This document shows positions 51,785-60,255 of a stretch of 60,390 nucleotides of DNA, piece after piece. Source of the DNA: Clostridia bacterium (GTDB lineage Bacteria; Bacillota; Clostridia; Oscillospirales; CAG-272); contig JAGATA010000001.1 in the NCBI GenBank assembly GCA_017621475.1, positions 1-60,390 of the forward strand, given 5' to 3'. A model generated the notes under the pieces. That model had not been told where the DNA came from, searched no databases, and saw only the letters and a program-made list of their open reading frames with translations. The position numbers were made by a program, and so were the translations under genes. Position 1 is the stretch's first letter. Each line of letters opens with the position of its first letter.

Positions 51785-53852
51785 ATCAAGTATAGGCGCA
51801 AAGATTACAGCATGGATATTGCTCGCGTTTTTTGCTTTTTTATTCTTTGTGAGCGTTGCAAGCTTTGTAGTTCTTATAAATTACAACGCATATTTCGACA
51901 GGGGCAGAAGCCTTCGCAAGACTGTTGCGAACGAGATATTTGCTTTTGACAGGCGTGCTATCTCTATGTATGCAGGAGTTGTTCTCGGCGGCGCGGAGGA
52001 TATAGACGAGTATGAGTTCAACGAAATATATGATCCTTCAAACACAAACCTTTTCTTTACCGTCAAAGACGAAGAAGGTAATGTCTTTATAGACCACGGC
52101 GACGATGTGGATTATTGCGAAAAGTTCGAATATACAGGTGAATATACGGTAACGCTTGCACCCACAACGGAAACATTTTATTTTGATACTTATGAGGAAG
52201 CATTTTCTTATGCAAACAGCATCACCGTGAGAAAAAGCGAAATTCCGTCTTACTCGTCATCTTCACCATCTGTTGAGGATAAAATAAAAACGGACCTTTC
52301 AACTGAAATCGTTCAGGATGGTGAAAAATATTGTCTTAGGGTAAACCATTATAACTATGAAACGCAAACGTATACAGTGAACGCCTACATCCGCAGTGAT
52401 TTTACCGCAACGGATAAATATTATTACGCGCTCACATTTGTCAGAATTTTGACATATATGCGTTTTGGGATAATTTTTATCGGAGTTATTTCTGCGCTGA
52501 TGTGCCTTGCCATAATTATATTTCTTTGCTCGGCTGCAGGCTACAGGGCGGGGGAGGACGGAATATACCTTTCTTCCGTGCATAAAATACCGCTTGATCT
52601 ATATGCGGCGTTCGCTGTTTTTTGCAGTTTACTTACCCTTACGGTATTTTTTGAAATATCTATGTACAGCAGCGTATATGCGGTCATAGCTATGTTGATA
52701 ATTGCTTTCCCCGTTTGCGCCGTGCTTCTTGCTTCTACCGTGGTGACTTTTGCGGCACGAATAAAAAAGGGCGGTTGGTGGAAAAACACGCTGGTCTGCT
52801 TTGTTTTGGTGCTTTTGAAAAGATTGATCCTTATGATCTTCAAAGGGATAAAATATGTTTTGGTAAACCTGCCTATGTATTGGAAAGCGTTCTTTGCATT
52901 TGCTGTAATAAAATTTACGGAGCTTTGCTTCCTTGTGGCGGGCTCGTACGAGTTTGTGCTGTTCTGGATTTTGGAATCCGCCGTATTGGCTCTCATAGTG
53001 ATATACGCGGTTATTTCACTTCGCAAGCTTCAAAAGGCTGCGCGCGAGATAGCAAAGGGTGACCTCGACTACCACGTTGACGTTAAGTATATGACGCCCA
53101 CGCTCAAGGAACACGGCGAAAACCTAAACAATATAAGCAAGGGTTTGAAGGCCTCCCTTGACGAGCAGATAAAGAGCGAGCATATGAAAGCGGAGCTTAT
53201 CACAAATGTTTCGCACGATATAAAAACGCCACTTACCTCGATCGTAAATTACGTCGGCCTTCTTAAAAAAGACGGGCTTTCATCCGATTCGGCACCCGAA
53301 TATCTCGATGTGCTGGAAAGGCAATCCATAAGGCTCAAAAAGCTTACGGAGGACCTTATAGAGGCTTCCAAGGCAACCTCCGGTTGTATTACGGTAAACG
53401 CGGAAAATACGGATATAAACGTGCTTTTGTCGCAGGCGAGCGCGGAATATGAAGAAAAGCTTTCCGCGAAGCATTTGGAACTTGTGATGTCGCTTTCGGA
53501 GAAAACTCCGATAATCTATGCAGACGGAAGGCTCGTTTGGCGCGTGTTTGATAATCTTTTCAACAATATATGCAAATACGCCCTCGAGGGAACGCGAGTA
53601 TATTTAAGATCGGATGTTGTGCGCGGTCAGACGGTAATATCGTTCAGCAATATCTCCAAAGAGCAGCTTAATATTTCCAGCGCAGAGCTTATGGAGCGCT
53701 TTGTGCGCGGAGATGCTTCTCGTAATACGGAGGGAAGCGGTCTTGGACTTTCCATTGCCAAGAGCCTGACAGAGCTTCAGGGCGGCACTTTTGATATAAA
53801 AATAGACGGCGACCTTTTCAAAGCAGAGATAGCCTTTGATATAGTGGGATAA
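51771..53852 (+). CDS. Sensor histidine kinase
   Basis: The 693-residue protein has an N-terminal membrane segment, an extracellular sensor of ~180 residues rich in Tyr and acidic residues, about six further membrane segments, a HAMP-like linker (RKLQKAAREIAKGDLDYHVD), a HisKA domain with His482 (LITNVSHDIKTPLTSIVNYV), and an ATPase domain (N-box DNLFNNICKYAL, G-box EGSGLGLSIAKSL). The multi-helix middle block is unusual compared with simple two-helix sensors. Start 51771 has GAGAGG; a start at 51732 lies deep in the regulator gene. Confidence 0.93.
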   Translation: MKKFKSSIGAKITAWILLAFFAFLFFVSVASFVVLINYNAYFDRGRSLRKTVANEIFAFDRRAISMYAGVVLGGAEDIDEYEFNEIYDPSNTNLFFTVKDEEGNVFIDHGDDVDYCEKFEYTGEYTVTLAPTTETFYFDTYEEAFSYANSITVRKSEIPSYSSSSPSVEDKIKTDLSTEIVQDGEKYCLRVNHYNYETQTYTVNAYIRSDFTATDKYYYALTFVRILTYMRFGIIFIGVISALMCLAIIIFLCSAAGYRAGEDGIYLSSVHKIPLDLYAAFAVFCSLLTLTVFFEISMYSSVYAVIAMLIIAFPVCAVLLASTVVTFAARIKKGGWWKNTLVCFVLVLLKRLILMIFKGIKYVLVNLPMYWKAFFAFAVIKFTELCFLVAGSYEFVLFWILESAVLALIVIYAVISLRKLQKAAREIAKGDLDYHVDVKYMTPTLKEHGENLNNISKGLKASLDEQIKSEHMKAELITNVSHDIKTPLTSIVNYVGLLKKDGLSSDSAPEYLDVLERQSIRLKKLTEDLIEASKATSGCITVNAENTDINVLLSQASAEYEEKLSAKHLELVMSLSEKTPIIYADGRLVWRVFDNLFNNICKYALEGTRVYLRSDVVRGQTVISFSNISKEQLNISSAELMERFVRGDASRNTEGSGLGLSIAKSLTELQGGTFDIKIDGDLFKAEIAFDIVG

Positions 53853-53898
53853 AGTTTAGATAATATGCTTCCACCGCCTCTCCGACAGGTAAAATAAT

Positions 53899-54090
53899 AT
53901 GGCTTATTGCAAAGAATGCAATAAATGGCTCTTGCTCGATGAGATAGCCATATACAGAAGGCTTATTTACCGCGATGCCGAGGAATATCTTTGCAAAAAT
54001 TGCCTCTCGGAAGAAATGAAGGTTGATGTTTCCGAAATAGACAAGAAAATAGAGCATTTCAGAAGTATCGGATGCACACTGTTTAATTAA
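53899..54090 (+). CDS. Zinc-ribbon miniprotein, unknown function
   Basis: The 63-residue protein has two CxxC pairs (CKEC and CKNC) about 28 residues apart, which would bind one zinc ion, and ends in KKIEHFRSIGCTLF. Similar small proteins appear in Clostridia; no function is known to me. It has ACAGGT upstream and a terminator just after the stop, and follows the kinase gene by 46 bases, so it may be part of the same transcript. Codon use is like the neighbours. Confidence 0.75.
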   Translation: MAYCKECNKWLLLDEIAIYRRLIYRDAEEYLCKNCLSEEMKVDVSEIDKKIEHFRSIGCTLFN

Positions 54091-54094
54091 ATAC

Positions 54095-54120
54095 AAAAAG
54101 ACCGCATTTGCGGTCTTTTT
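54095..54120. terminator. Bidirectional terminator
   Basis: AAAAAGACCGCA, TT, TGCGGTCTTTTT, T-runs on both strands. It ends the zinc-ribbon gene on the plus strand and lies 8 bases after the second stop (54129) of the regulator frame on the minus strand. Confidence 0.92.
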
Positions 54121-54128
54121 GCGTAATA

Positions 54129-54233
54129 TCAAATTTTTTCTGCTTCTTTTTTGAGATTTGCAAAGCTTTCATCATCCCCGAAAAACGCTTCAAATTTTGG
54201 AAGAATACGCGAAGGAAAGACGTCGCTCATATA
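54129..54233 (-). pseudogene. In-frame continuation of the XRE-TPR gene beyond a TAA
   Basis: After the TAA at 54236-54234 the same frame continues for 34 sense codons (YMSDVFPSRILPKFEAFF, then FANLKKEAEKI) to a TGA at 54131-54129, right before the terminator. Codon use and amphipathic pattern are those of a normal C-terminus of this family. The most likely reading is a nonsense change in the last ~10% of the gene. Confidence 0.6.
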
Positions 54234-55214
54234 TTACTCGTATATCGGCTCGGAGATACTTCCGAAATACATCGGGTTGCGTACGGCGATGTTGAAGTCT
54301 TCGCTTTTGGCAACCTCTTTTATCTGTTTTGCTATATCAATAAATTCGCGAAGGGAAGAGAGACAAGTTTCTTTATCACCAATTTTCATATAAGCTAGCG
54401 CTTTCTGATTTTTTGCCCAGATCTTATACGTTGCATAAAAATCGGGGCACCCTTTATCGAAGACGGAAAGCATCTTTTCGTGTGCATCTATAATGTTTAT
54501 TGCTTTCTCATATTCTTTGTTTCCGATAGCGACGGAAGTTAGACTCTCAAAAACGTGGCTTGCCGTATGATAGAGCGAGGATAAGCTTCCTTGTGCATAT
54601 GCTTCCTGCTCCGCATAGGATTTTTTGTATCCCAGCATATGAACTTTGCCGATAATGCGTGCGCCGTAAGCCTCGGCGCTCATCTTTTCGATGGTTCCCG
54701 CCGCTTTTTCATAATTGCCTGTTTCGTTGTATATTCGCATAAGCATAGTAAGAGCGTTGTCGATCTCTTTTGTATCTCCGCTTGTATCAACGACCTCTGT
54801 GCAGAGCTTGATGGCTTTTTCTACAGCTTCCTTTTTCTCTTTTTCGTCTTTCGACATACGGTTCACCATTGAAAGAGAGAAAGCAAGGTAGGTTTTGAGT
54901 CTTGCGCTGTTGGGATAGCGAGAAAGTCCATCGCTTATTATTTCTATTTCTTTGTATGTGTCCATACTATCGTCCGCGGCTTTTTCGATGGCTTTTACCT
55001 CGTCTTCGTAGCTTTGTCTATGATATCCGAAGAGTCTGTCTATGGAAACGCCGAAAAATTCCGCGATAACGGGGAAAAGGCTTACGTCCGGCGCGCAAAC
55101 GTTATTTTCCCATTTTGATACGGCTTGCTCCGAAACGCCGAGCTTTTCCGCAAGCTGTCCTTGGGTGATTTTTTTATTTTTACGAAGTGTATATATATTT
55201 GTTCCAATACTCAT
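54234..55214 (-). CDS. XRE-family regulator with TPR-like domain, probably truncated
   Basis: The 326-residue frame has a Cro/C1 helix-turn-helix (KITQGQLAEKLGVSEQAVSKWE, shown here in parts as GQLAEKLGVS and EQAVSKWE) and then an all-helical TPR-like repeat domain (EIISDGLSRYPNSARLKTYL, MLMRIYNETGNYEKAAGTIE, KALAYMKIGDKETCLSSLRE). Such proteins are peptide- or signal-responsive regulators. The frame stops at TAA 54234, although an in-frame continuation reaches the terminator (see separate entry), so the protein appears to lack its last ~34 residues. AGAGGT is upstream; the promoter is at 55271-55299. Confidence 0.88.
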   Translation of the reverse strand: MSIGTNIYTLRKNKKITQGQLAEKLGVSEQAVSKWENNVCAPDVSLFPVIAEFFGVSIDRLFGYHRQSYEDEVKAIEKAADDSMDTYKEIEIISDGLSRYPNSARLKTYLAFSLSMVNRMSKDEKEKKEAVEKAIKLCTEVVDTSGDTKEIDNALTMLMRIYNETGNYEKAAGTIEKMSAEAYGARIIGKVHMLGYKKSYAEQEAYAQGSLSSLYHTASHVFESLTSVAIGNKEYEKAINIIDAHEKMLSVFDKGCPDFYATYKIWAKNQKALAYMKIGDKETCLSSLREFIDIAKQIKEVAKSEDFNIAVRNPMYFGSISEPIYE

Positions 55215-55270
55215 AACAGTACCTCTTTATCTTTGTATTAAAAAGTTGCGCGCTTCTTTTTTCTGTAATA

Positions 55271-55299
55271 AGTATAACATAATTTTTACGTAGTTACCA
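55271..55299 (-). promoter_or_regulatory. Promoter of the XRE-TPR gene
   Basis: Minus strand TGGTAA (weak), 17-base spacer, TATACT with TG one base before the -10. Confidence 0.6.
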
Positions 55300-55413
55300 T
55301 CTATCAAAATGATATTTCTTCGAAGCATTTTCCAACCGAGAGTTGTTTTTTTGATTTCTGTGAGAAAAAGTCTGTTTTTATACGACTTAATAAAATAAGA
55401 AGGAATAATTTTC

Positions 55414-55441
55414 TTGAAAAATAAATTATTTGTGATATACT
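55414..55441 (+). promoter_or_regulatory. Promoter of the membrane protein gene
   Basis: TTGAAA, 16-base spacer, TATACT with TG one base before the -10; 30 bases before the start. The rest of the 257-base divergent region (55215-55471) is AT-rich with nothing else clear. Confidence 0.75.
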
Positions 55442-55471
55442 AAAATCATAAACTGAAAGGGAATTTTTGAT

Positions 55472-57148
55472 ATGTTAAAAACAAAGACTTTTGAAAAGAT
55501 TACGGAGCTTGCCCGTTCCGAAAAAGCCAATAAGGTATATCGCGCAATACCCACGGTGCTGTGTTGGTTTTACGCAATACTTTCGCTTGCCGCGGTGCTT
55601 TACTACACCATCTGGCCCGCGGAAGGGTATTTTCACTCAGACTGCACGGACACGATATTTTGGGCGCAGGCATCTGTTGACGGCGGCGCGGTCTTTAACC
55701 CCGATTTTTGTTATGCAGCGCTGCTTCCTTTTTCCGCATCCGTTTGGCTTGTACCGCTGATAAAGATATTTGGCGTTACGATGACGACGCACATCATCGG
55801 TATGGTGATATTTGGGCTTCTTTTCTTCTTATCGATAATTTTTGTTTGCAGAAGCCTTGAATGGAGTTGGAACATAACGCTTCTTACAACGGGCTCTGTT
55901 ATGCTCCTTCTTTCCTCCAGTGACAAAATGCGTGAAATTATGTGGGGGCACGTTATTTATTACAGCCTCGGTCTTCTCATTTTGTTTGTGGGACTTGGAA
56001 TTTTGGTTCGTATGTGCAAAAATTTTGAGCTTGGAAAAATGGCAAAAGGATACGTTTGGGCGGCGCTTCTTTTTGTGTTTATGATGCTTGGTGCGACAAA
56101 CGGACTTCAGTGCATTGCAATATATACGCTTCCTATTGTAGCGGGCATTGCGGCGGAAATATTCTTTAATTCAAAAGAAAAGCTTATTTCACGCCATAAT
56201 ATGTTCCATATCTTCGGCATTCTCATTCTTTGCGCGGCCACGTTTTCGGGGCTTATCCTTTTGAATGTATTGAAGGGTGACATCGTTGCAGGTTATGCAA
56301 ACGCATATTCGCTTCTTGATGACGTGGCAAATTGGGTGGATAACCTCCTGCTTTTCCCTGAGAGCTATCTTTCTCTCTTTGGAATAAAGATTGCGGACGG
56401 TGCTTCGCTTGGCTCTATGGAAACCATATCCGCACTTGTTAAGACTGTCGTTGCGGCGGCGATTCTCGTTCTTCCCCTTGTGCTTCTTCTTTGCTACAGA
56501 AAGATAAAAGAAAGAAACACGAAGATCTTGCTTTGGGCGCACATCGCCGTTTCCGCCGTTATAATGGTCGGCTTTATTTGCGGCAGACTTTCCGCAGGAA
56601 ACTGGCGACTTATTCCTATGGTTGGTACATCCATCCTTGTTTCTTTTGCGGCAATAAGAGAGATGTTTGCTATGGAAAATTGCGCGCTTGTTTGGAAGCG
56701 TGTCGGCGTGGTTATGCTTATCGTTCCTCTTATGGGCTCCCTTGTGAACTTTAAAGCGGTTACGGATATGCCAAAGGATTATGGTAAAGATAACGAGCTT
56801 CATGTTCTTGCAGAGTTCCTTGAAGAGCAGGAGCTTGAATACGGCTACGCTACATTCTGGTACTCTCAATCGCTTACGCTTATATCGGATTCCGAGGTGC
56901 GCGTGCGCTGTGTTAACGCAGATTCCAAAAACGGCGTGACACCATATTATTATCAAACAAATAAAACTTGGTATGAAGATCAAGACGGTGTGGAAAAATA
57001 TTTTGTTGCACTTACGAATTATGAATCCTCTATCGTTTCCTACAATTCGGAATGGAAAGCACTCTTGGAAGCGCATCTTCTTGAAACGTACACCTGCGGG
57101 AACTTCAAGATATTCGTGTTTGACGTAAATATATTCACGGCACAGTGA
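55472..57148 (+). CDS. Polytopic membrane protein, possible GT-C glycosyltransferase
   Basis: The 558 residues hold about 10-11 membrane segments. The first outer loop reads GYFHSDCTDTIFWAQAS, an acidic-containing loop placed like the catalytic Asp loop of GT-C enzymes (family 39 and O-antigen ligase-like proteins). A soluble C-terminal domain of ~110 residues follows (from about PKDYGKDNELHVLAEF). The class is a guess; it could be a polymer- or lipid-linked sugar transferase or an uncharacterised membrane protein. The GH38 gene follows after 51 bases, so they may share a transcript. Confidence 0.7.
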   Translation: MLKTKTFEKITELARSEKANKVYRAIPTVLCWFYAILSLAAVLYYTIWPAEGYFHSDCTDTIFWAQASVDGGAVFNPDFCYAALLPFSASVWLVPLIKIFGVTMTTHIIGMVIFGLLFFLSIIFVCRSLEWSWNITLLTTGSVMLLLSSSDKMREIMWGHVIYYSLGLLILFVGLGILVRMCKNFELGKMAKGYVWAALLFVFMMLGATNGLQCIAIYTLPIVAGIAAEIFFNSKEKLISRHNMFHIFGILILCAATFSGLILLNVLKGDIVAGYANAYSLLDDVANWVDNLLLFPESYLSLFGIKIADGASLGSMETISALVKTVVAAAILVLPLVLLLCYRKIKERNTKILLWAHIAVSAVIMVGFICGRLSAGNWRLIPMVGTSILVSFAAIREMFAMENCALVWKRVGVVMLIVPLMGSLVNFKAVTDMPKDYGKDNELHVLAEFLEEQELEYGYATFWYSQSLTLISDSEVRVRCVNADSKNGVTPYYYQTNKTWYEDQDGVEKYFVALTNYESSIVSYNSEWKALLEAHLLETYTCGNFKIFVFDVNIFTAQ

Positions 57149-57199
57149 AAAAACGATAAAAACTAAAATTAAAATTCAGATTGAAAAGGGGAATATTAT

Positions 57200-60100
57200 A
57201 TGACTTTTATTAAAGAAAAAATCGAAATGTCCTTGAAAAACCTGAAAAAGCAGATTGTTACGGGTAAAAAAGAGATAGAAAACATCTCTTTTATTCGCTG
57301 CGGCTACAAAACGGACAACACTCCTCCCCCGGAAAGCGCGGACTGGATTCCTTACACTTCCAGCGCGACAGCGCCTATTGACTATAAAAAAGAAGATCAC
57401 GCTTGGTTCCATTTTAAAGTAAAGGCTAATAAAGAAGACGGCAAGCAGGCGTACCTTAAGATCATAACGGGTATGGATGGCGGCGACACGATAAATCCTC
57501 AATGTACGGTGTACGTAAACGGAACGACGGCGGTGCAGGCATTCGATATGAAGCATACCGATATGCCTATGCCGGAGGGTGAATGCGACATATATATTTA
57601 TTTTTACGCGGGAATGTACGATCACGTTCTTGATATTAAATTTTTGCTTATCAATAAGGACGTACTTGTCGAAAAGCTTTATTACGATATAGAGATACCC
57701 TACGTTGCCCTCGGCGTTCTTTCTAAGGATTCCTACGAATATTACACTATATTAAACGCCTTGGATGAAGCAACGCAGAAGATAGATTTCCGCAAAACGT
57801 ATTCCGAAGATTATTACGAAAGCCTTCGCGCCGCTGAAAAATATATGCGCGAAGAATTTTACGGCAAAGCTTGCGGCAAGGACGCCGCAGGAGAGCTCTG
57901 TGTTGTGGGACACACGCATATAGACGTGGCGTGGCTTTGGACGCTCGCGCAGACGGAAGAAAAGGCGCAGCGCTCCTTTGCGACGGCTACAAAGCTTATG
58001 GAGAAATACCCTGATTATATTTTTATGTCCAGCCAGCCGCAGCTTTACGCTTATGTTAAAAAGAACGATCCGGAACTTTATGCCAAGATAAAAGAGCGCG
58101 TGCGTGAGGGCAGATGGGAAACAGAAGGCGCTATGTGGCTTGAAGCGGACACGAACCTCGCCGGCGGAGAGAGCCTTATCCGCCAGCTTCTCTACGGAAA
58201 GAAATTTATGCGCGAGGAATTCGGACATGAAAACCGCATTCTTTGGCTTCCCGACGTTTTCGGTTACAGCGCCGCGCTTCCGCAGATACTCAAGAAAAGC
58301 GGCGTTGACAGATTTTTCACAACGAAGCTTTCCTGGAGCGAAACCAATAAGCAGCCGCACGATAATTTTATCTGGCAGGGCATAGACGGTTCCGAGGTGT
58401 TCGTTGTTCTTGCTGACTCATATGTTAAGGGACTCGATGCAAAGATAGTTTATTTTTCCGACAAAGAGCATAAGGACAAAAAATATACGAATACGCATAT
58501 TTCCTTGTTCGGCTTTGGAGACGGCGGCGGCGGCCCCAACCCCGATATGTTGGAGGCTTATGACCGACTCAAATTCGGTCTTCCGGGTCTTCCCAAGGTT
58601 AAAATGCGTAAAGCAGGCGAAACTATTGATATTATAGAAAATCAGTTCAAGGAAAGCACCAAAAGGCTTGCGTTTACGCCTAAGTGGGTGGGGGAACTTT
58701 ACCTTGAAATGCACCGCGGCACCTACACCACGATGGCGCACAACAAAAAATGCAATCGTCTTTGCGAATTTCTATTTGCAAAAGCGGAAGCGGCAAGCGC
58801 TTCTGCAAACGCGCTTCTCGGCTGCGAGTATCCCGCGGAAAAGCTTGATGAATGTTGGCTTACACTACTTAAAAATCAGTTCCACGACATTATTCCCGGT
58901 TCTTCCATCAAGGAGGTTTACGAGGACAGCGCAAGAGAATATGCAGATCTTTTGAAGGATGGCGATGAAATATTTTCTTCCGCACTTTCTTCTTTGGCAC
59001 AGAACATTCGCACGGAGGGTGGTTATCTTGTTTACAATCCCACGCCTTTCGCTCTTTCGGGTGTTGTACGCGCAGGAGACGATTTTATAAGTGTAAGTGA
59101 AGTTCCCGCACACGGTTATGCTGTTATTTCCGATATTGAAAAATGCGAACGCACGGTAAAAGCGGACGCACACACCATCGAAAACGATTTTGCAAGAGTT
59201 GAATTCGATGAAAACTATCACATCATCTCTTTCTACGATAAGGTAAACCGCCGCGAGGTTATTGAAGCGGGCGGCAAAGGCAACGTATTCGAAGTGTTCG
59301 AGGATTACCCCAGAGTTTACGATGCTTGGGAAATTACGGAATATTACAAGCAAAAGAAATGGATAGCGGACGACGTTTCCTCTGTTGAGGTTATAAATGA
59401 GCCTCTTTATGCGGGCATCTGCGTAAAACGCAAATACGGAGACTCCGCTTTTAGTCAGATCATTACGCTCACGGCAGACTCACCGCGCCTTGATTTTGAC
59501 ACCTATATCGATTGGCACGAGGATCACGTTATGCTCAAAGCGGCATTCCCGCTTGACGTGAGAGCAAACCATATGAACTGCGAAATACAGTTCGGTCATA
59601 TAGAACGCCCCACGCACAGAAATACTTCCTGGGATCAGGCGAAGTTCGAGGTCTGCGCACATAAGTGGACGGATATGTCCGAGGGTGATTTCGGTGTAGC
59701 ACTTCTCAACGATTGCAAATACGGTTACAGCGCGGAAGAAAACGTGTTAAAGCTCACGCTTCTCAAAGCGCCCACTTCACCCAATCCCGTAGCTGACAGA
59801 GGCGGACACGAGTTCACATACTCACTCTATCCCCACGCAGGAACGCTCTCTCAGAGCGACGTTGTGAAAGAGGCATATGCGCTCAATAATCCTTTGACCG
59901 TAGAGAAAATTGTAGCGAACGAAAACGGCGATCTTGCCCCCGTGTTCAGCTTCGCTCATACGGACAACGACCGCGCCGTTATCGAAACCATCAAACGTGC
60001 CGAGGATGCAGACGGCTACATTATAAGACTTTACGATAGCAAAGGCACAAAGGGCGAGGTAACTCTTTCTCTTGGCATTGACTTCGAAAGCGCTTACGAA

Positions 60101-60205
60101 TGCGATATGCAGGAAAACATCCTCGCTCCTCTTGCCAAAGAGGGAAGAGATGTAAAGCTTTCGCTTTCCAATTTTGAGATTAAAACGATAAAAATAACGC
60201 TTTGA
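57200..60205 (+). CDS. Glycoside hydrolase family 38 alpha-mannosidase
   Basis: The 1001-residue cytoplasmic enzyme cleaves alpha-linked mannose. Zinc ligands stand in VGHTHIDVAWLWTLAQTEEK (His238, His240 region and Asp242) and the nucleophile is Asp352 in WLPDVFGYSAALP. The FHDIIPGSS motif supplies the further zinc-site histidine. Then come the mid domain and beta-sandwich domains (from ~620). There is no signal peptide, so it acts on imported oligosaccharides. AAGGGG lies 8 bases before ATG 57200. ManA at the left end of the window may use the product (inference). No terminator is clear before the IS copy. Confidence 0.96.
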   Translation: MTFIKEKIEMSLKNLKKQIVTGKKEIENISFIRCGYKTDNTPPPESADWIPYTSSATAPIDYKKEDHAWFHFKVKANKEDGKQAYLKIITGMDGGDTINPQCTVYVNGTTAVQAFDMKHTDMPMPEGECDIYIYFYAGMYDHVLDIKFLLINKDVLVEKLYYDIEIPYVALGVLSKDSYEYYTILNALDEATQKIDFRKTYSEDYYESLRAAEKYMREEFYGKACGKDAAGELCVVGHTHIDVAWLWTLAQTEEKAQRSFATATKLMEKYPDYIFMSSQPQLYAYVKKNDPELYAKIKERVREGRWETEGAMWLEADTNLAGGESLIRQLLYGKKFMREEFGHENRILWLPDVFGYSAALPQILKKSGVDRFFTTKLSWSETNKQPHDNFIWQGIDGSEVFVVLADSYVKGLDAKIVYFSDKEHKDKKYTNTHISLFGFGDGGGGPNPDMLEAYDRLKFGLPGLPKVKMRKAGETIDIIENQFKESTKRLAFTPKWVGELYLEMHRGTYTTMAHNKKCNRLCEFLFAKAEAASASANALLGCEYPAEKLDECWLTLLKNQFHDIIPGSSIKEVYEDSAREYADLLKDGDEIFSSALSSLAQNIRTEGGYLVYNPTPFALSGVVRAGDDFISVSEVPAHGYAVISDIEKCERTVKADAHTIENDFARVEFDENYHIISFYDKVNRREVIEAGGKGNVFEVFEDYPRVYDAWEITEYYKQKKWIADDVSSVEVINEPLYAGICVKRKYGDSAFSQIITLTADSPRLDFDTYIDWHEDHVMLKAAFPLDVRANHMNCEIQFGHIERPTHRNTSWDQAKFEVCAHKWTDMSEGDFGVALLNDCKYGYSAEENVLKLTLLKAPTSPNPVADRGGHEFTYSLYPHAGTLSQSDVVKEAYALNNPLTVEKIVANENGDLAPVFSFAHTDNDRAVIETIKRAEDADGYIIRLYDSKGTKGEVTLSLGIDFESAYECDMQENILAPLAKEGRDVKLSLSNFEIKTIKITL

Positions 60206-60255
60206 TATATTAGAAAAAAAGCCTTGGCAACAAGCAATATCATTAAGTTAAGCCT

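Noticed and set aside
54231..54236. TAA recoded as sense codon
   Set aside because: TAA ends many certain genes here (rplB, rpsC, rpoA and others). A nonsense change is simpler.
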